Notes: generated by a model from the letters alone, not told the origin. Counted from the stretch's first letter, positions 7,210 through 15,505 are shown. The stretch: 29,090 bases of DNA from Deltaproteobacteria bacterium UBA1386 (GCA_002305765.1 DBQU01000116.1:1-29090), one strand, 5' to 3'. Program-made: numbers and translations.

Positions 7210-9879
7210 CTAGGGTGAGCCTGTCAGGACGAAGGCTGCCCAGAAGAAGGGGTGGGGCTTTTGCTTCATGAGGGTGAGCTTTGCCTGGCTGAGCGCTTCT
7301 GACGGGGTCTTCCCCTCGGAAAGGAGGGCGTAGAAGGCGGTCATCAGGTCCACCGTTTCTTTTGAGGGAACACTCCAGAGACTCATGACGAGGGTCTTTG
7401 CCCCGGAAAGGATGAAGGCCCTTTTCAACCCGAAGACGCCTTCGCCGCTCTGGATGTCGCCGACGCCTGTCTGGCAGGCGGACAGGACGACGAGGTCGGT
7501 GCCCCCGAGGTTGAGCCCGAGGACCTTCTCGGCCGTGACCATGCCCTCGTCCTTTCCCTCCTTGAGAGACGCGTTGGCCCCGGCAAGGACTATACCCGAG
7601 CGCAGCATCGGGTTCTCTATGGTAATTGGAGTGTCCTGCAGCGGGTCGCCCGTCAACGGGAGCTCTGCCGCCTTCTCGGACTGCTTTGTCTCCTCTTCGG
7701 CGAGGAAGTACCCGTGCGTGGCCAGGTGAAGGACCTTTGGGGAGGACACGCGGAACAGGACAAGCTCCAGCGCCCTCTTGTCCTGTTCGTTGAACACCTT
7801 CTGCCCGAACCTGTCATGCAGGATCTTTTCAATGGTGTCGGCCTCTTCCCTGGTGTCGGGAAGACGGTCGAAACGCATGCCTGCCGCGTCCCTCGAGACA
7901 TGGCCTTTCGTGCCCGCCGACCTGAGACCGGCCGATGACCGCGCCTTCTCGACCTCCTTCTGTCCCAGATCGTAGTCGGGGTCTGCTATTATGAGCGATT
8001 CACCGCCTGCAAGCTTTGCCTTCGCGAATTTGAGCATGTCTCTGCCCGCTCCAACGTAACTGACCAGGAAATCTTCGATGAGATAGGTGCCTGCCGGCTC
8101 CACAAGGGCCTCAAAGGGGATGAGGTTGAGATTGCCGTCGGGACTAACGAGAAGGCGCTTTCTCCCTTTCAGGGAAGGTTCGACGGGCTTGACGAGAATG
8201 TCATAGAGGACCGATGCCTCGGCTTTAAGCTTCTTTTCGCTCGGCAGCACGCCTTCCCTTCCGGCACGTGCCATCTCCCCGAGGTACGCGTTTATGTGCC
8301 TGTCCACGTTTTCGCTCGCCCCCGTGTCGATGAGCTGTACCTCCACGGTCTCCCCCGGGGTGAGGAGGAAGAGCAGGTAATGGGGTTCCGTCCATGTTCT
8401 CTTCCTGAAATCGAAGAGGGTGATCCTTGCGTAGTCGAGATAGGCAGAGTCCCGGGAAAGGGCTGATGAAAGGGTCCCGACATCCGCCGTCTGCGCCTTC
8501 TTTTGCAGCATGAACTCCCTGCTCGCGGCCATGAGCTCAGGTTCGACAGATTCCTTCTTTTTCACCAGCTCGGACATCTTCCTCGCGTAATCCCCGGGCG
8601 CCGTCTTTCCCGTCCCGGCAAGCTGGAGCCTTGCGATATCCCGCTTCAGCGCCGTCAGTTCCTTGAACGTCTCCCGCACCTTGGGATCGTCGGACGCGCC
8701 CAGGGCGTCGAGGTAACGCCCCTGGGCCTCTATGACGGAGCCCTTCCACCTAAGCCAGGCATTGAAGGCATCGACTACGGTTGCGGCGCTGCTGCGGGGA
8801 AAACTCAAGGTGTGGCTCACGTATCCATGGATCGTCATCTCCTGGGTTTTCATATAGGAGAGTTTTTGCTTTTCCGTGAGAAGTGTGAAGACGGATTCCC
8901 GGAGCGAATCCTGTATGCCAAGGGAGCTGGTGAAACAGGAATGGGCCTGCTGATGTCCGCCCGTCGTCCCGTAGTAGAAGGCAAGATTGTTGAGCGATGC
9001 GCTGACGGCAGGATGGTTGTCCCCGAAGCTCTTCCGGAATATCGCGAGGGAGCGCTTGTACAGGGATTCCACATCGGCATTCCGGCCGGTGCGTCGATAG
9101 ATCATGGCGAGGTTGTTGAGGGCGAAGGCGACGGTGGGATGGTCCGGGCCAAGCCCCTTCTCACATATCGCGAGGGAGCGTTGGATAAGTGGTTCCGCCT
9201 CGGCGTAACGGCCGCTCGTGCGGTAGATCTTTGCTATCAGGGTGAGGGAGAAGGCGATCGCCTCGGGAGGAAGGTCCTGGTCCTTGTCCCAGCCGTTAAG
9301 CGCATCCTCTAACAGGGACTCCGCCTCGGCCTCACGGCCAACGTGGTGGTAGACATCGGCGAGAAGCACCTGGTTGAAGGCAATGGCCCCGGGGCGCTGC
9401 ATCTGTGTCCTTTGGCGGATGTCGAGAGCGCGCTTGAGGAGGGGCTCTGCCTCGGCGTATCGCCCGGTGCTGGTGTAGACGATGGCGAGGAGCATGAGGT
9501 TCTGGGCGACGGCCGGCCGGTCCGGGCCGCGGGGGGCCCTTTCCTGTATGCTGAGAGCGCGCTTGAGGAGCGGCTCCGCGTCCGTGAAAAGCCCTGCCAT
9601 CCGGTAGAGGTTGCCGAGGCCCATCAGCGCCACGGCGGTGGCGGGATGGTCCGGGCCGTGCGTCGACTCCCTGATGGAAACAAGCCTCGCCGCGAGAGGG
9701 ATAGCCTCCCGGACCCTGCCATCCTTTTTGAGATCGTCTATCTGCCTCGCGAGCACAGCGACATCGTCGTCCGACCGGCAGACGGAGGCCGCGGAGAGGA
9801 ACACTGCCGTTATAAGAATGATGGCCAGGAGAGGGGTGATAAAGCAACGGAGGGCTCGCACGGGTCTGATCTCCATCAT
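7210..9879 (-). CDS. Exported TPR-CHAT domain protein (caspase-like peptidase family)
   Basis: An 889-residue protein with a Sec-type signal (ALRCFITPLLAIILITAVFL) followed by six consecutive TPR units of about 42 residues, recognisable by their NLxxLAxxYxxxGRYAEAEPLLKRAL cores. A helical linker leads to a C-terminal CHAT domain (caspase HetF associated with TPRs). The catalytic dyad is present: His in VLHLATHGYF (about residue 721) and Cys in VVLSACQTGVG (about residue 801). The family end PFFWAAFVLTGSP is intact. The signal predicts a periplasmic location, where TPRs would select a partner and CHAT would cut it; the substrate is unknown. A TTG start at 9945 lies upstream of the strong ribosome-binding site and is unlikely. 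I chose ATG 9879, which forms an ATGA overlap with a short leader ORF. Confidence 0.88.
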   Translation of the reverse strand: MMEIRPVRALRCFITPLLAIILITAVFLSAASVCRSDDDVAVLARQIDDLKKDGRVREAIPLAARLVSIRESTHGPDHPATAVALMGLGNLYRMAGLFTDAEPLLKRALSIQERAPRGPDRPAVAQNLMLLAIVYTSTGRYAEAEPLLKRALDIRQRTQMQRPGAIAFNQVLLADVYHHVGREAEAESLLEDALNGWDKDQDLPPEAIAFSLTLIAKIYRTSGRYAEAEPLIQRSLAICEKGLGPDHPTVAFALNNLAMIYRRTGRNADVESLYKRSLAIFRKSFGDNHPAVSASLNNLAFYYGTTGGHQQAHSCFTSSLGIQDSLRESVFTLLTEKQKLSYMKTQEMTIHGYVSHTLSFPRSSAATVVDAFNAWLRWKGSVIEAQGRYLDALGASDDPKVRETFKELTALKRDIARLQLAGTGKTAPGDYARKMSELVKKKESVEPELMAASREFMLQKKAQTADVGTLSSALSRDSAYLDYARITLFDFRKRTWTEPHYLLFLLTPGETVEVQLIDTGASENVDRHINAYLGEMARAGREGVLPSEKKLKAEASVLYDILVKPVEPSLKGRKRLLVSPDGNLNLIPFEALVEPAGTYLIEDFLVSYVGAGRDMLKFAKAKLAGGESLIIADPDYDLGQKEVEKARSSAGLRSAGTKGHVSRDAAGMRFDRLPDTREEADTIEKILHDRFGQKVFNEQDKRALELVLFRVSSPKVLHLATHGYFLAEEETKQSEKAAELPLTGDPLQDTPITIENPMLRSGIVLAGANASLKEGKDEGMVTAEKVLGLNLGGTDLVVLSACQTGVGDIQSGEGVFGLKRAFILSGAKTLVMSLWSVPSKETVDLMTAFYALLSEGKTPSEALSQAKLTLMKQKPHPFFWAAFVLTGSP

Positions 9880-9926
9880 CTCGGATAGAAAGGGCCAGTT
9901 TCTGGGGCTCGCGTCGATTCTAGCAT
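9876..9926 (-). CDS. 16-codon leader ORF coupled to the CHAT gene
   Basis: An ATG at 9926 is preceded directly by the very strong purine-rich site AAGGAGGGGAGGAG and encodes MLESTRAPETGPFYPR. Its TGA (9878-9876) overlaps the ATG of the CHAT protein (9879-9877) as ATGA. The CHAT start itself has almost no Shine-Dalgarno sequence, so ribosomes probably reach it by finishing the leader. There is no run of one amino acid as in attenuation peptides. The leader is in a different frame from the CHAT protein. Expression of the peptide is inference. Confidence 0.5.
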   Translation of the reverse strand: MLESTRAPETGPFYPR

Positions 9927-9975
9927 CTCCTCCCCTCCTTTTCAAGCCGCATGGGGCAGCGAAACGAACAAATTG

Positions 9976-10004
9976 TTAACAACTCCCCCACGATGGGATA
10001 CAAT
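9976..10004 (+). promoter_or_regulatory. Sigma-70-like promoter for the solute-binding protein gene
   Basis: TTAACA (9976-9981) and TACAAT (9999-10004) are separated by exactly 17 bp, each matching 5 of 6 consensus bases. The predicted start near 10011 gives an untranslated leader of about 140 nt before the ATG at 10152. I see no clear riboswitch or attenuator fold in the leader. Confidence 0.55.
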
Positions 10005-10151
10005 AAGGTTATCGACAAGAGTGACAATGGGACGGAGCGTTCCGGTCCGAGAGCCTTCATCGCGTGGAGGATCGCCGGTCCCTTTGCATCGTCGACACCT
10101 GATCGAAGTGCGGTCGAAAGGAACACAATAAGATCGAAAAGGGGGAGCTTC

Positions 10152-10940
10152 ATGAGGAAGGGTATTCTGGCGGCAACAACTCTGGCAATTTTCCTTGTCT
10201 TCAGCTTCGGCGCTGCATGGTCCCAGACGAGCGGTGAGGCGGGCAGGGATACTTTCAGGCTGACCCATATCGAGTCCTTCGAGCCCTTTGCCGTTGTCGA
10301 GAACGGCACGTCCAAGGGGTTGACCGTGGACATCCTTACGGAGGCGCTGGCGAGGGTCGGGTTCAAGGTCGTCTTCGCGGCGCAGCCCCAGGAGAAAGAG
10401 CAGGAAATGGTGCTGAAGGGGGAGGCGGACGGCCTCTCCTTCTTCGCGATCAACGCCGAACGAAAGAAGAGTTTTGACTTCAGCGATCCCTATCTCATGA
10501 CGGGAGGGGCCCTTTTCGTGAAGTCGCCCGCTCCGCCCTGCAATTCTCTCAAGGGACTCGATGGCAGGACCGTGGCAACCCCGCTGAAGGGCCCTCTGGC
10601 GGGCTACATCAAGAAGAATTTCCCCGAGGTGAGGGTGTTCACCGATGTCAAGGACTATAAGTCGACCCTTCAGGCGGTCCTCGATCGAAAGGCGGACGCC
10701 GCCGCCCTCAATACACAGGTCGGCGCTGTCCTTGCGAGAGGCTCCTTTCCTGGCAAATTCTCATTGCCGGAAAAAGGTTTTCTCGAGATCCCCATCGGCG
10801 TCGCCGTCGCGAAGGGTAAGAACGGCGATTTCCTGGCAAGGTTCAATAAAGGACTCGAGGCCATAATGGCCGACGGGACATACGACAGGATCATAGCGAA
10901 ATGGGGAGTGCCGGCGACGACGAAACCCCCGAAGGAATAG
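10152..10940 (+). CDS. Family-3 extracellular solute-binding protein
   Basis: A periplasmic binding protein of the polar amino acid type (SBP_bac_3), 262 residues. The start at 10152 is chosen because GGGGGAG lies just upstream and a clear Sec signal follows (MRKGILAATTLAIFLVFSFG); the frame is open farther upstream, but that part has no such features. Family landmarks include ESFEPFAVVENG, the KGLTVDILTEALARVGF segment, DGLSFFAINAERKKSFDFSDPYLMTGGALFV, and the C-terminal GTYDRIIAKWG. No permease or ATPase for this type of transporter is next to it. It may therefore be an orphan feeding a distant transporter or act as a sensor partner. Ligand unknown. Confidence 0.9.
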   Translation: MRKGILAATTLAIFLVFSFGAAWSQTSGEAGRDTFRLTHIESFEPFAVVENGTSKGLTVDILTEALARVGFKVVFAAQPQEKEQEMVLKGEADGLSFFAINAERKKSFDFSDPYLMTGGALFVKSPAPPCNSLKGLDGRTVATPLKGPLAGYIKKNFPEVRVFTDVKDYKSTLQAVLDRKADAAALNTQVGAVLARGSFPGKFSLPEKGFLEIPIGVAVAKGKNGDFLARFNKGLEAIMADGTYDRIIAKWGVPATTKPPKE

Positions 10941-10973
10941 CTTGAATGCTTGAATAGCTTGAGTCGCTTGAGG
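10940..10973 (+). repeat. 9-bp tandem repeat array after the solute-binding protein gene
   Basis: Starting at the last base of the TAG stop, the units gcttgaat, gcttgaata, gcttgagtc and gcttgaggg run in tandem, in the same orientation as the gene. The tail gggttataac resembles the ggttaaa tail of the copies at 6901 and 7055. Confidence 0.85.
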
Positions 10974-11017
10974 GTTATAACAAAAAGAACCCGGGGAAGT
11001 GAGAAAGGGAAGGGCTT

Positions 11018-13681
11018 ATGGAAAGGGTGCGGTTGAGGATAAATGGGGTTTGGAGGCAGTTCGTCGTCGAGCCCGATCGAGTGCTTCTGGATATACTGAG
11101 GGAAGACCTGAGGCTCACGGGGGCGAAGCAGTCCTGTGACCGCAAGGGACAGTGCGGTGCCTGCACGGTCATTGTGAACGGGAAGGCGGTCCCGTCATGC
11201 CTCACGAAGGCGGTCAACCTCGACGGCGCGGAGGTAATGACTGTGGAGGGTCTCGGCACCCCCGAGAATCCGCACCTCATCCAGGAGGCCTATGTCCTTT
11301 CGGGGGCGATACAGTGCGGTTTCTGCACGCCCGGTATGATCATGGCGACGAAGGCCCTGCTGGACAGGAATCCCGACCCCGGGGATGAAGAGATAAAGAA
11401 GGCCCTTCAGCGCAATCTCTGCCGCTGCACGGGGTACGTGAAGATCATCGAGGCCGTCAAACTCGCCGGCAGGTTCATCCGGGGCGAGACGACGCCCGAC
11501 GCGATGAGGCCCGATCCGAGGGGCCCCATGATCGGAGTCTCCCACCCCCGTCCTTCCGCCATGCCAAAGGCCTGCGGGCTCGCGGAGTTCTCGGCGGACA
11601 TCAAGGTGGAGAATGCCCTCGAACTGGCGGTGGCGAGGAGCACACAGCGCCATGCCAGGATCCTGTCGGTGGACACCTCGGAGGCCGCGAAGATGCCGGG
11701 AGTGGCAGGGGTCATGACCGCCGCGGACATCAAGGGGACGAACAGGATCAAGATCACCTCCGCCGACCAGCCCATCCTGGCGGAAGACAAGGTCTACTGC
11801 CTGGGAGACGCCATAGCGGTCGTGGCGGCACGAACGAAGAAGGAGGCGCTCGACGCCGCGGCGGCCGTGAGGGTCGAGTATGATCCCCTGCCCGTTGTCA
11901 CGTCACCGGTGGAGGCGATGAAAGAGGATGCCGTCAGGGTCCACGCCGAATCGCCGAACCTTTGCTTCACACAGCCCCAGATAAAGGGTGATGCCGAAAA
12001 GGCGCTTCGCGAGGCCGCCGCCCTGGTGGAGGCGGATTTCTCGACACAGATCAATCATCAGGCCCCCCTCGAGCCCGAGGCGACGGTGGCCTACATGGAA
12101 GGCGATGGCGATGATGCCCAGCTCGTGGTCATAGGGAGGAGCATCAACATCCACCTCCACATGGCGGACCTGCAGGAGAGCCTCGGGTACGAGAACGTGC
12201 GCTACGAGGAGGCCTTCTCGGGGGGCAATTTCGGGCAGAAGATCGCGATGACCTCGGAGGCCATCTCGGGCGCCGCCGCCCTGCGTTTCCGCCGCCCCGT
12301 GCGCTACATCCCCAGCCTCGCGGAATCGATGCTCATGAGCAGCAAGCGCCATGCCTTCGCGATGAAGGTGAGGCTCGGCTGCGGGAAGGATGGGAAGCTG
12401 ACGGCCTTCACGATCGATCTCACCGTGGACAACGGGGCGTACCAGATAATCGGCATTTCCGTCGTGAAACGTGCGCTGTGGATGCTCTCGGGCTCGTACA
12501 GCATCCCCAACGTCAACGCCATGGCGCGTCTTGTCTATACCAACAATCCCGCGGGCGGGGCAGCGCGTGGAGCCGGGCCTCCCCAGGTCACCTTCGCCCT
12601 CGAGTCCGCCATGGACATGCTCGCCGCGAAGATGGGCATGGATGCCCTCGAGTTCCGGCGGATCAATTCCCTTCTGCCCGGGCAAAGCTGCTCCACGGGA
12701 ATGGTGTACGACGAGTGGCCCTTTCCGGAGCTCTGTGACGCCATCAGGCCGGCCTACGAGAGGGCGAAGAGGGAAGCGGCCTCCCTGAGGCCGGGTCCCG
12801 TAAGGCGCGGGGTGGGCATAGCCAGCCACGCCTTCGGCATCGGGACCCCCGCGGACATAGCAAGGGTGGTGGTGGAGCTCGACCCCGATGATGGCCTCAC
12901 GGTCTTCGCGGCCGTCGCGGACCCGGGAGAAGGCAACGATTCCATGCTCACCCAGATAGCCTCGCACCTCACGGGCATACCCATGGACAGGATCCGCCTC
13001 GTCACCCGCGACACCGACAGGACCACGGGGATGGGCCCCGCGGCGGCGAGCAGGATGACCTACATGGCCGGCGGCTCGCTGGTGCTGGCCATCGAGCAGC
13101 TGAAGAAGGCCATGGAGGAGGCAGGCGTCGATACCTATGAAGGCATGAAGAAGGCGGGCAAGCCGACCCACTACCTGGGTTCCAAGATGGCTGCCGGCAA
13201 GGACGCCAACATGGACCCCGAAACGGGCCAGGGGCTGTCTTTCGAATCCCGTGTCCACGCCATCCAGATGGCCGAGGTGGAGGTCGACACCGATACGGGC
13301 GAGGTCCGCGTTCTCAGGATGACCACCGCCGTCGACCCCGGCACTGTCATCAATCCCCAGAACCTCGAGGGCCAGCTCCACGGGGGGATGGACCAGGGTG
13401 TCGGCTTTGCCCTGAGGGAGCAGTACATCCATGGCGAGACGAAGGACTGGTTCACCTTCAAGTTCCCCACGATGAAGACGGCCTTCGACATGGACGTGAT
13501 AATCAGGGAGACCCCTCGGGCGAAGGGCCCCCTGGGGGCGGTGGGGATCGGCGAAATGACCATGGTGTGCACGGCCCCCGCCGTCATCAACGCCATCTGC
13601 GACGCCTGTGGTGTGAGGATCTACGACCTGCCGGCGACACCGGAAAAAATAAGGACGGCGTTGGACGAAAAGACGGCTTGA
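11018..13681 (+). CDS. Molybdenum hydroxylase, fused [2Fe-2S] and Mo-binding subunits (aldehyde oxidoreductase/xanthine dehydrogenase family)
   Basis: At 887 residues this matches the single-chain Desulfovibrio gigas aldehyde oxidoreductase layout without an FAD domain. The N-terminal ferredoxin-like domain has Cys 40, 46, 49 and 61; the second helical domain has Cys 100, 103, 135 and 137 (CGFC and CRC). The molybdopterin part shows the GGNFGQ motif (about residue 400), GGAARGAGPPQ with the conserved arginine (about 517), and GAVGIGEM with the catalytic glutamate (about 847). The phenylalanine and tyrosine of the usual FRGYGAPQ motif are alanines here. It should oxidise an aldehyde or hydroxylate a heterocycle with water as oxygen source and pass electrons through the clusters. 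The start has GGAAGGG upstream. The TGA stop lies inside a 9-bp repeat. Confidence 0.93.
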   Translation: MERVRLRINGVWRQFVVEPDRVLLDILREDLRLTGAKQSCDRKGQCGACTVIVNGKAVPSCLTKAVNLDGAEVMTVEGLGTPENPHLIQEAYVLSGAIQCGFCTPGMIMATKALLDRNPDPGDEEIKKALQRNLCRCTGYVKIIEAVKLAGRFIRGETTPDAMRPDPRGPMIGVSHPRPSAMPKACGLAEFSADIKVENALELAVARSTQRHARILSVDTSEAAKMPGVAGVMTAADIKGTNRIKITSADQPILAEDKVYCLGDAIAVVAARTKKEALDAAAAVRVEYDPLPVVTSPVEAMKEDAVRVHAESPNLCFTQPQIKGDAEKALREAAALVEADFSTQINHQAPLEPEATVAYMEGDGDDAQLVVIGRSINIHLHMADLQESLGYENVRYEEAFSGGNFGQKIAMTSEAISGAAALRFRRPVRYIPSLAESMLMSSKRHAFAMKVRLGCGKDGKLTAFTIDLTVDNGAYQIIGISVVKRALWMLSGSYSIPNVNAMARLVYTNNPAGGAARGAGPPQVTFALESAMDMLAAKMGMDALEFRRINSLLPGQSCSTGMVYDEWPFPELCDAIRPAYERAKREAASLRPGPVRRGVGIASHAFGIGTPADIARVVVELDPDDGLTVFAAVADPGEGNDSMLTQIASHLTGIPMDRIRLVTRDTDRTTGMGPAAASRMTYMAGGSLVLAIEQLKKAMEEAGVDTYEGMKKAGKPTHYLGSKMAAGKDANMDPETGQGLSFESRVHAIQMAEVEVDTDTGEVRVLRMTTAVDPGTVINPQNLEGQLHGGMDQGVGFALREQYIHGETKDWFTFKFPTMKTAFDMDVIIRETPRAKGPLGAVGIGEMTMVCTAPAVINAICDACGVRIYDLPATPEKIRTALDEKTA

Positions 13682-13710
13682 ATCGCTTGAGTGGCTTGAA
13701 TCGCTTGAGG
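13675..13710 (+). repeat. 9-bp tandem repeat array containing the stop codon of the molybdenum hydroxylase
   Basis: Four exact-period units (ggcttgaat, cgcttgagt, ggcttgaat, cgcttgagg) begin inside the coding sequence. The TGA stop at 13679-13681 is the TGA of the first unit. The array continues in gene orientation. Confidence 0.88.
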
Positions 13711-13771
13711 GTGGAGACAAAGACAACAGAGTGCTCCGAGCGGGTGGAGCCGTTGGAGCGTTCTTCGTTGC

Positions 13772-13905
13772 CGTCATTCCGGCGAAGGCCGGTGTCTTCA
13801 CTCGCGGAAGCGACATCCAGGAGAGGCGTTGGGGTAGAAAAGGCGCTGGATCCCTGATCGAGTCAACGAGGACGGTATATGGGCGAAAACCCCGGCTGGA
13901 TGACG
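13772..13905 (+). repeat. REP-like intergenic element with inverted ends
   Basis: The left end CGTCATTCCGGCGAAGGCCGG resembles a repeat sequence common in many proteobacteria. The right end CCCCGGCTGGATGACG is its imperfect reverse complement. Internal gacatccagg and gctggatccctgatcgagtc also match the usual two-hairpin arrangement of such elements. It occupies most of the 268-bp gap between the molybdenum hydroxylase and the TusE-like gene. No transposase is present, so it is a non-autonomous element if mobile at all. Confidence 0.65.
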
Positions 13906-13949
13906 ATCTCCCTTATGGTTTACGAGATTCTGAAAGTGAGCATGCCTTG

Positions 13950-14312
13950 ATGGATGGTTTGTCTGAACCTGAAGAAAGAACATGGGATCTTCAACAGAGG
14001 GTGAGGGTCATTGCGGGAAAGGAGGTCGTTTTCGATGATGAGGGCTTTCTGTGGCGGCCGGAGGATTGGACGGAGGAGGTGGGACGTATGCTCGCATCGG
14101 AAACAGGCATGGAAGGGCTCGATGACGACCAGTGGAGGGTCATCCGTTTCCTGCGGGAGTATTATGCCTATCATGGCAGGGCGCCGATGAACCGCGACCT
14201 CAAGGCGGGTCTCGGGATGAGTCTCATGGACCTCGAGGCGCTTTTCCCCGGCGGTATCCGCAAGGGAGCGCGGCGGATCGCCGGGTTGCCGAACCCGAGG
14301 TCATGCACGTGA
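13950..14312 (+). CDS. TusE/DsrC-family sulfur carrier protein, single-cysteine form
   Basis: A 120-residue protein of the DsrC/TusE/DsvC family. Visible family features are IAGKEVVFDDEGFL near residue 20, the QWRVIRFLREYY helix, and the C-terminal arm RRIAGLPNPRSCT. The penultimate Cys119 corresponds to the persulfide-carrying CysA. The second cysteine of true DsrC (CysB, 11 residues earlier) is arginine 108, so this resembles TusE rather than sulfite-reductase DsrC. The start is the first ATG in frame that gives a family-like length; its ribosome-binding site is weak (GTGAG about 10 bases upstream). It overlaps the cysteine desulfurase by 10 bp, implying that the desulfurase loads it. TusBCD partners are not in the window. 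Confidence 0.85.
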   Translation: MDGLSEPEERTWDLQQRVRVIAGKEVVFDDEGFLWRPEDWTEEVGRMLASETGMEGLDDDQWRVIRFLREYYAYHGRAPMNRDLKAGLGMSLMDLEALFPGGIRKGARRIAGLPNPRSCT

Positions 14313-15487
14313 ACGATATGCCCGCAGGACCGGTCTATCTCGACAATGCCGCCACAACATTTCCCAAGCCCGTCTCGGTCCTCGAGAAGGCGATGGAGAC
14401 CTATCGTCGGATCGGTGTCTCCCCGGGCCGGGGAGGCTACGACCTTGCCGCTGAGGCCGAGGAGTTCGTCAGGGAAACGCGGCGCAAGGCCGCCCGCTTC
14501 TTCGGCTCTTCCGCTCCCGACCGGGTCATCTTCACGGGTAACGCAACGGACGCGCTGAACATAGCCATTCAGGGCATGCTTCACCCCGGTGACCATGTCG
14601 TGTCCACGAGGCTCGAGCACAACTCCGTCCTTCGGCCCCTTTACCACCTGCGTCAGAAGAGGATCATCGAATACGATCTTGTCCCCTTCGATGGAAAAGG
14701 CTTTGTCGATCCCGCGGACATCATAGCGGCCATCCGGCCCGACACGAAGCTCGTTGTCGTGACCCACGCGTCCAACGTTCTGGGCACCGTCCAGCCGATC
14801 CGGGAAATAGGGCGGCGTTGCGCCGAGCACGGTGTGCCGCTCCTCGTCGATGCCGCCCAGAGCGCCGGCGCGGTTCCCATCGATGTGGACGGGTGGCAGG
14901 TCGCGGCCCTTGCCTTCACGGGACACAAGTCCATGCTGGCTCCGACGGGGATCGGCGGCATTGTCCTCGCCGGGCAGACGGAGGACATAGAACCTTCCCG
15001 CTTTGGCGGGACGGGGATCGATTCGGCGAGCCCCGTCCACACCCGCGACTTTCCCTACCGCCTGGAGGCGGGCACCCTCAACCTGCTCGGCATCATCGGC
15101 CTTTCCGGGAGCCTTGATTATCTTGGGGAGGCGGGTATCGAGGCGGTGCACGCCCGGGAGATGGAACTCGTCACGAAACTCCGCGACGGGTTGTCTCTGA
15201 TCACGGGAATAGACCTTTATTGCGCCGAAGACCTTTCCGACCACGTCGCGTTGCTGACGGCAAACGTCCGGGGCATGGACCCGCACGATGTGGGGGCCAT
15301 CCTGGACGCTGACTTCAACATCGCGGTCAGAACGGGAGTTCATTGTGCCCCTCTCGTTCATGAGAGTCTGGACACGTCTCCGGGCGGCAGTGTGCGTTTC
15401 AGTGTCGGGCCTTTCAATACCGGCAGCGACATAGACCTGACGCTCGAGGCCATGAAGGAGATCGCGAGGCACGGTGGAAAGGGTTGA
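14303..15487 (+). CDS. Cysteine desulfurase (class V aminotransferase fold, SufS/CsdA-like)
   Basis: A 394-residue pyridoxal-phosphate enzyme that would take sulfur from cysteine as a persulfide, releasing alanine. It opens with the family signature VYLDNAATTFPKP, carries the PLP-binding lysine in TGHKSMLAPTG (Lys209) and a catalytic-loop cysteine in RTGVHCAP (Cys348). Its short catalytic loop fits group II enzymes. The start at 14303 overlaps the TusE-like gene by 10 bp; ATG 14318 is an alternative closer to the conserved segment, and neither has a strong ribosome-binding site, consistent with translational coupling. Downstream lies a convergent MFS gene 18 bp away, so the sulfur pair ends here. 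Sulfur recipients could include tRNA or the molybdenum cofactor of the upstream hydroxylase; the latter is inference. Confidence 0.92.
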   Translation: MHVNDMPAGPVYLDNAATTFPKPVSVLEKAMETYRRIGVSPGRGGYDLAAEAEEFVRETRRKAARFFGSSAPDRVIFTGNATDALNIAIQGMLHPGDHVVSTRLEHNSVLRPLYHLRQKRIIEYDLVPFDGKGFVDPADIIAAIRPDTKLVVVTHASNVLGTVQPIREIGRRCAEHGVPLLVDAAQSAGAVPIDVDGWQVAALAFTGHKSMLAPTGIGGIVLAGQTEDIEPSRFGGTGIDSASPVHTRDFPYRLEAGTLNLLGIIGLSGSLDYLGEAGIEAVHAREMELVTKLRDGLSLITGIDLYCAEDLSDHVALLTANVRGMDPHDVGAILDADFNIAVRTGVHCAPLVHESLDTSPGGSVRFSVGPFNTGSDIDLTLEAMKEIARHGGKG

Positions 15488-15505
15488 TGTGCCGCCGACG
15501 GTTGA

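Noticed and set aside
9880..9945. TTG start extending the CHAT protein by 22 residues
   Set aside because: The strong ribosome-binding site lies downstream of this TTG, and the extension would put charged residues before the signal peptide.
11903..13816. Long minus-strand open frame opposite the molybdenum hydroxylase
   Set aside because: It overlaps a gene with full cofactor motifs and has biased, domain-free composition, so it is an antisense shadow.
13731..13949. N-terminal extension of the TusE-like protein
   Set aside because: The extension would be translated from the REP-like element and has no counterpart in the family, which is about 105-120 residues long.
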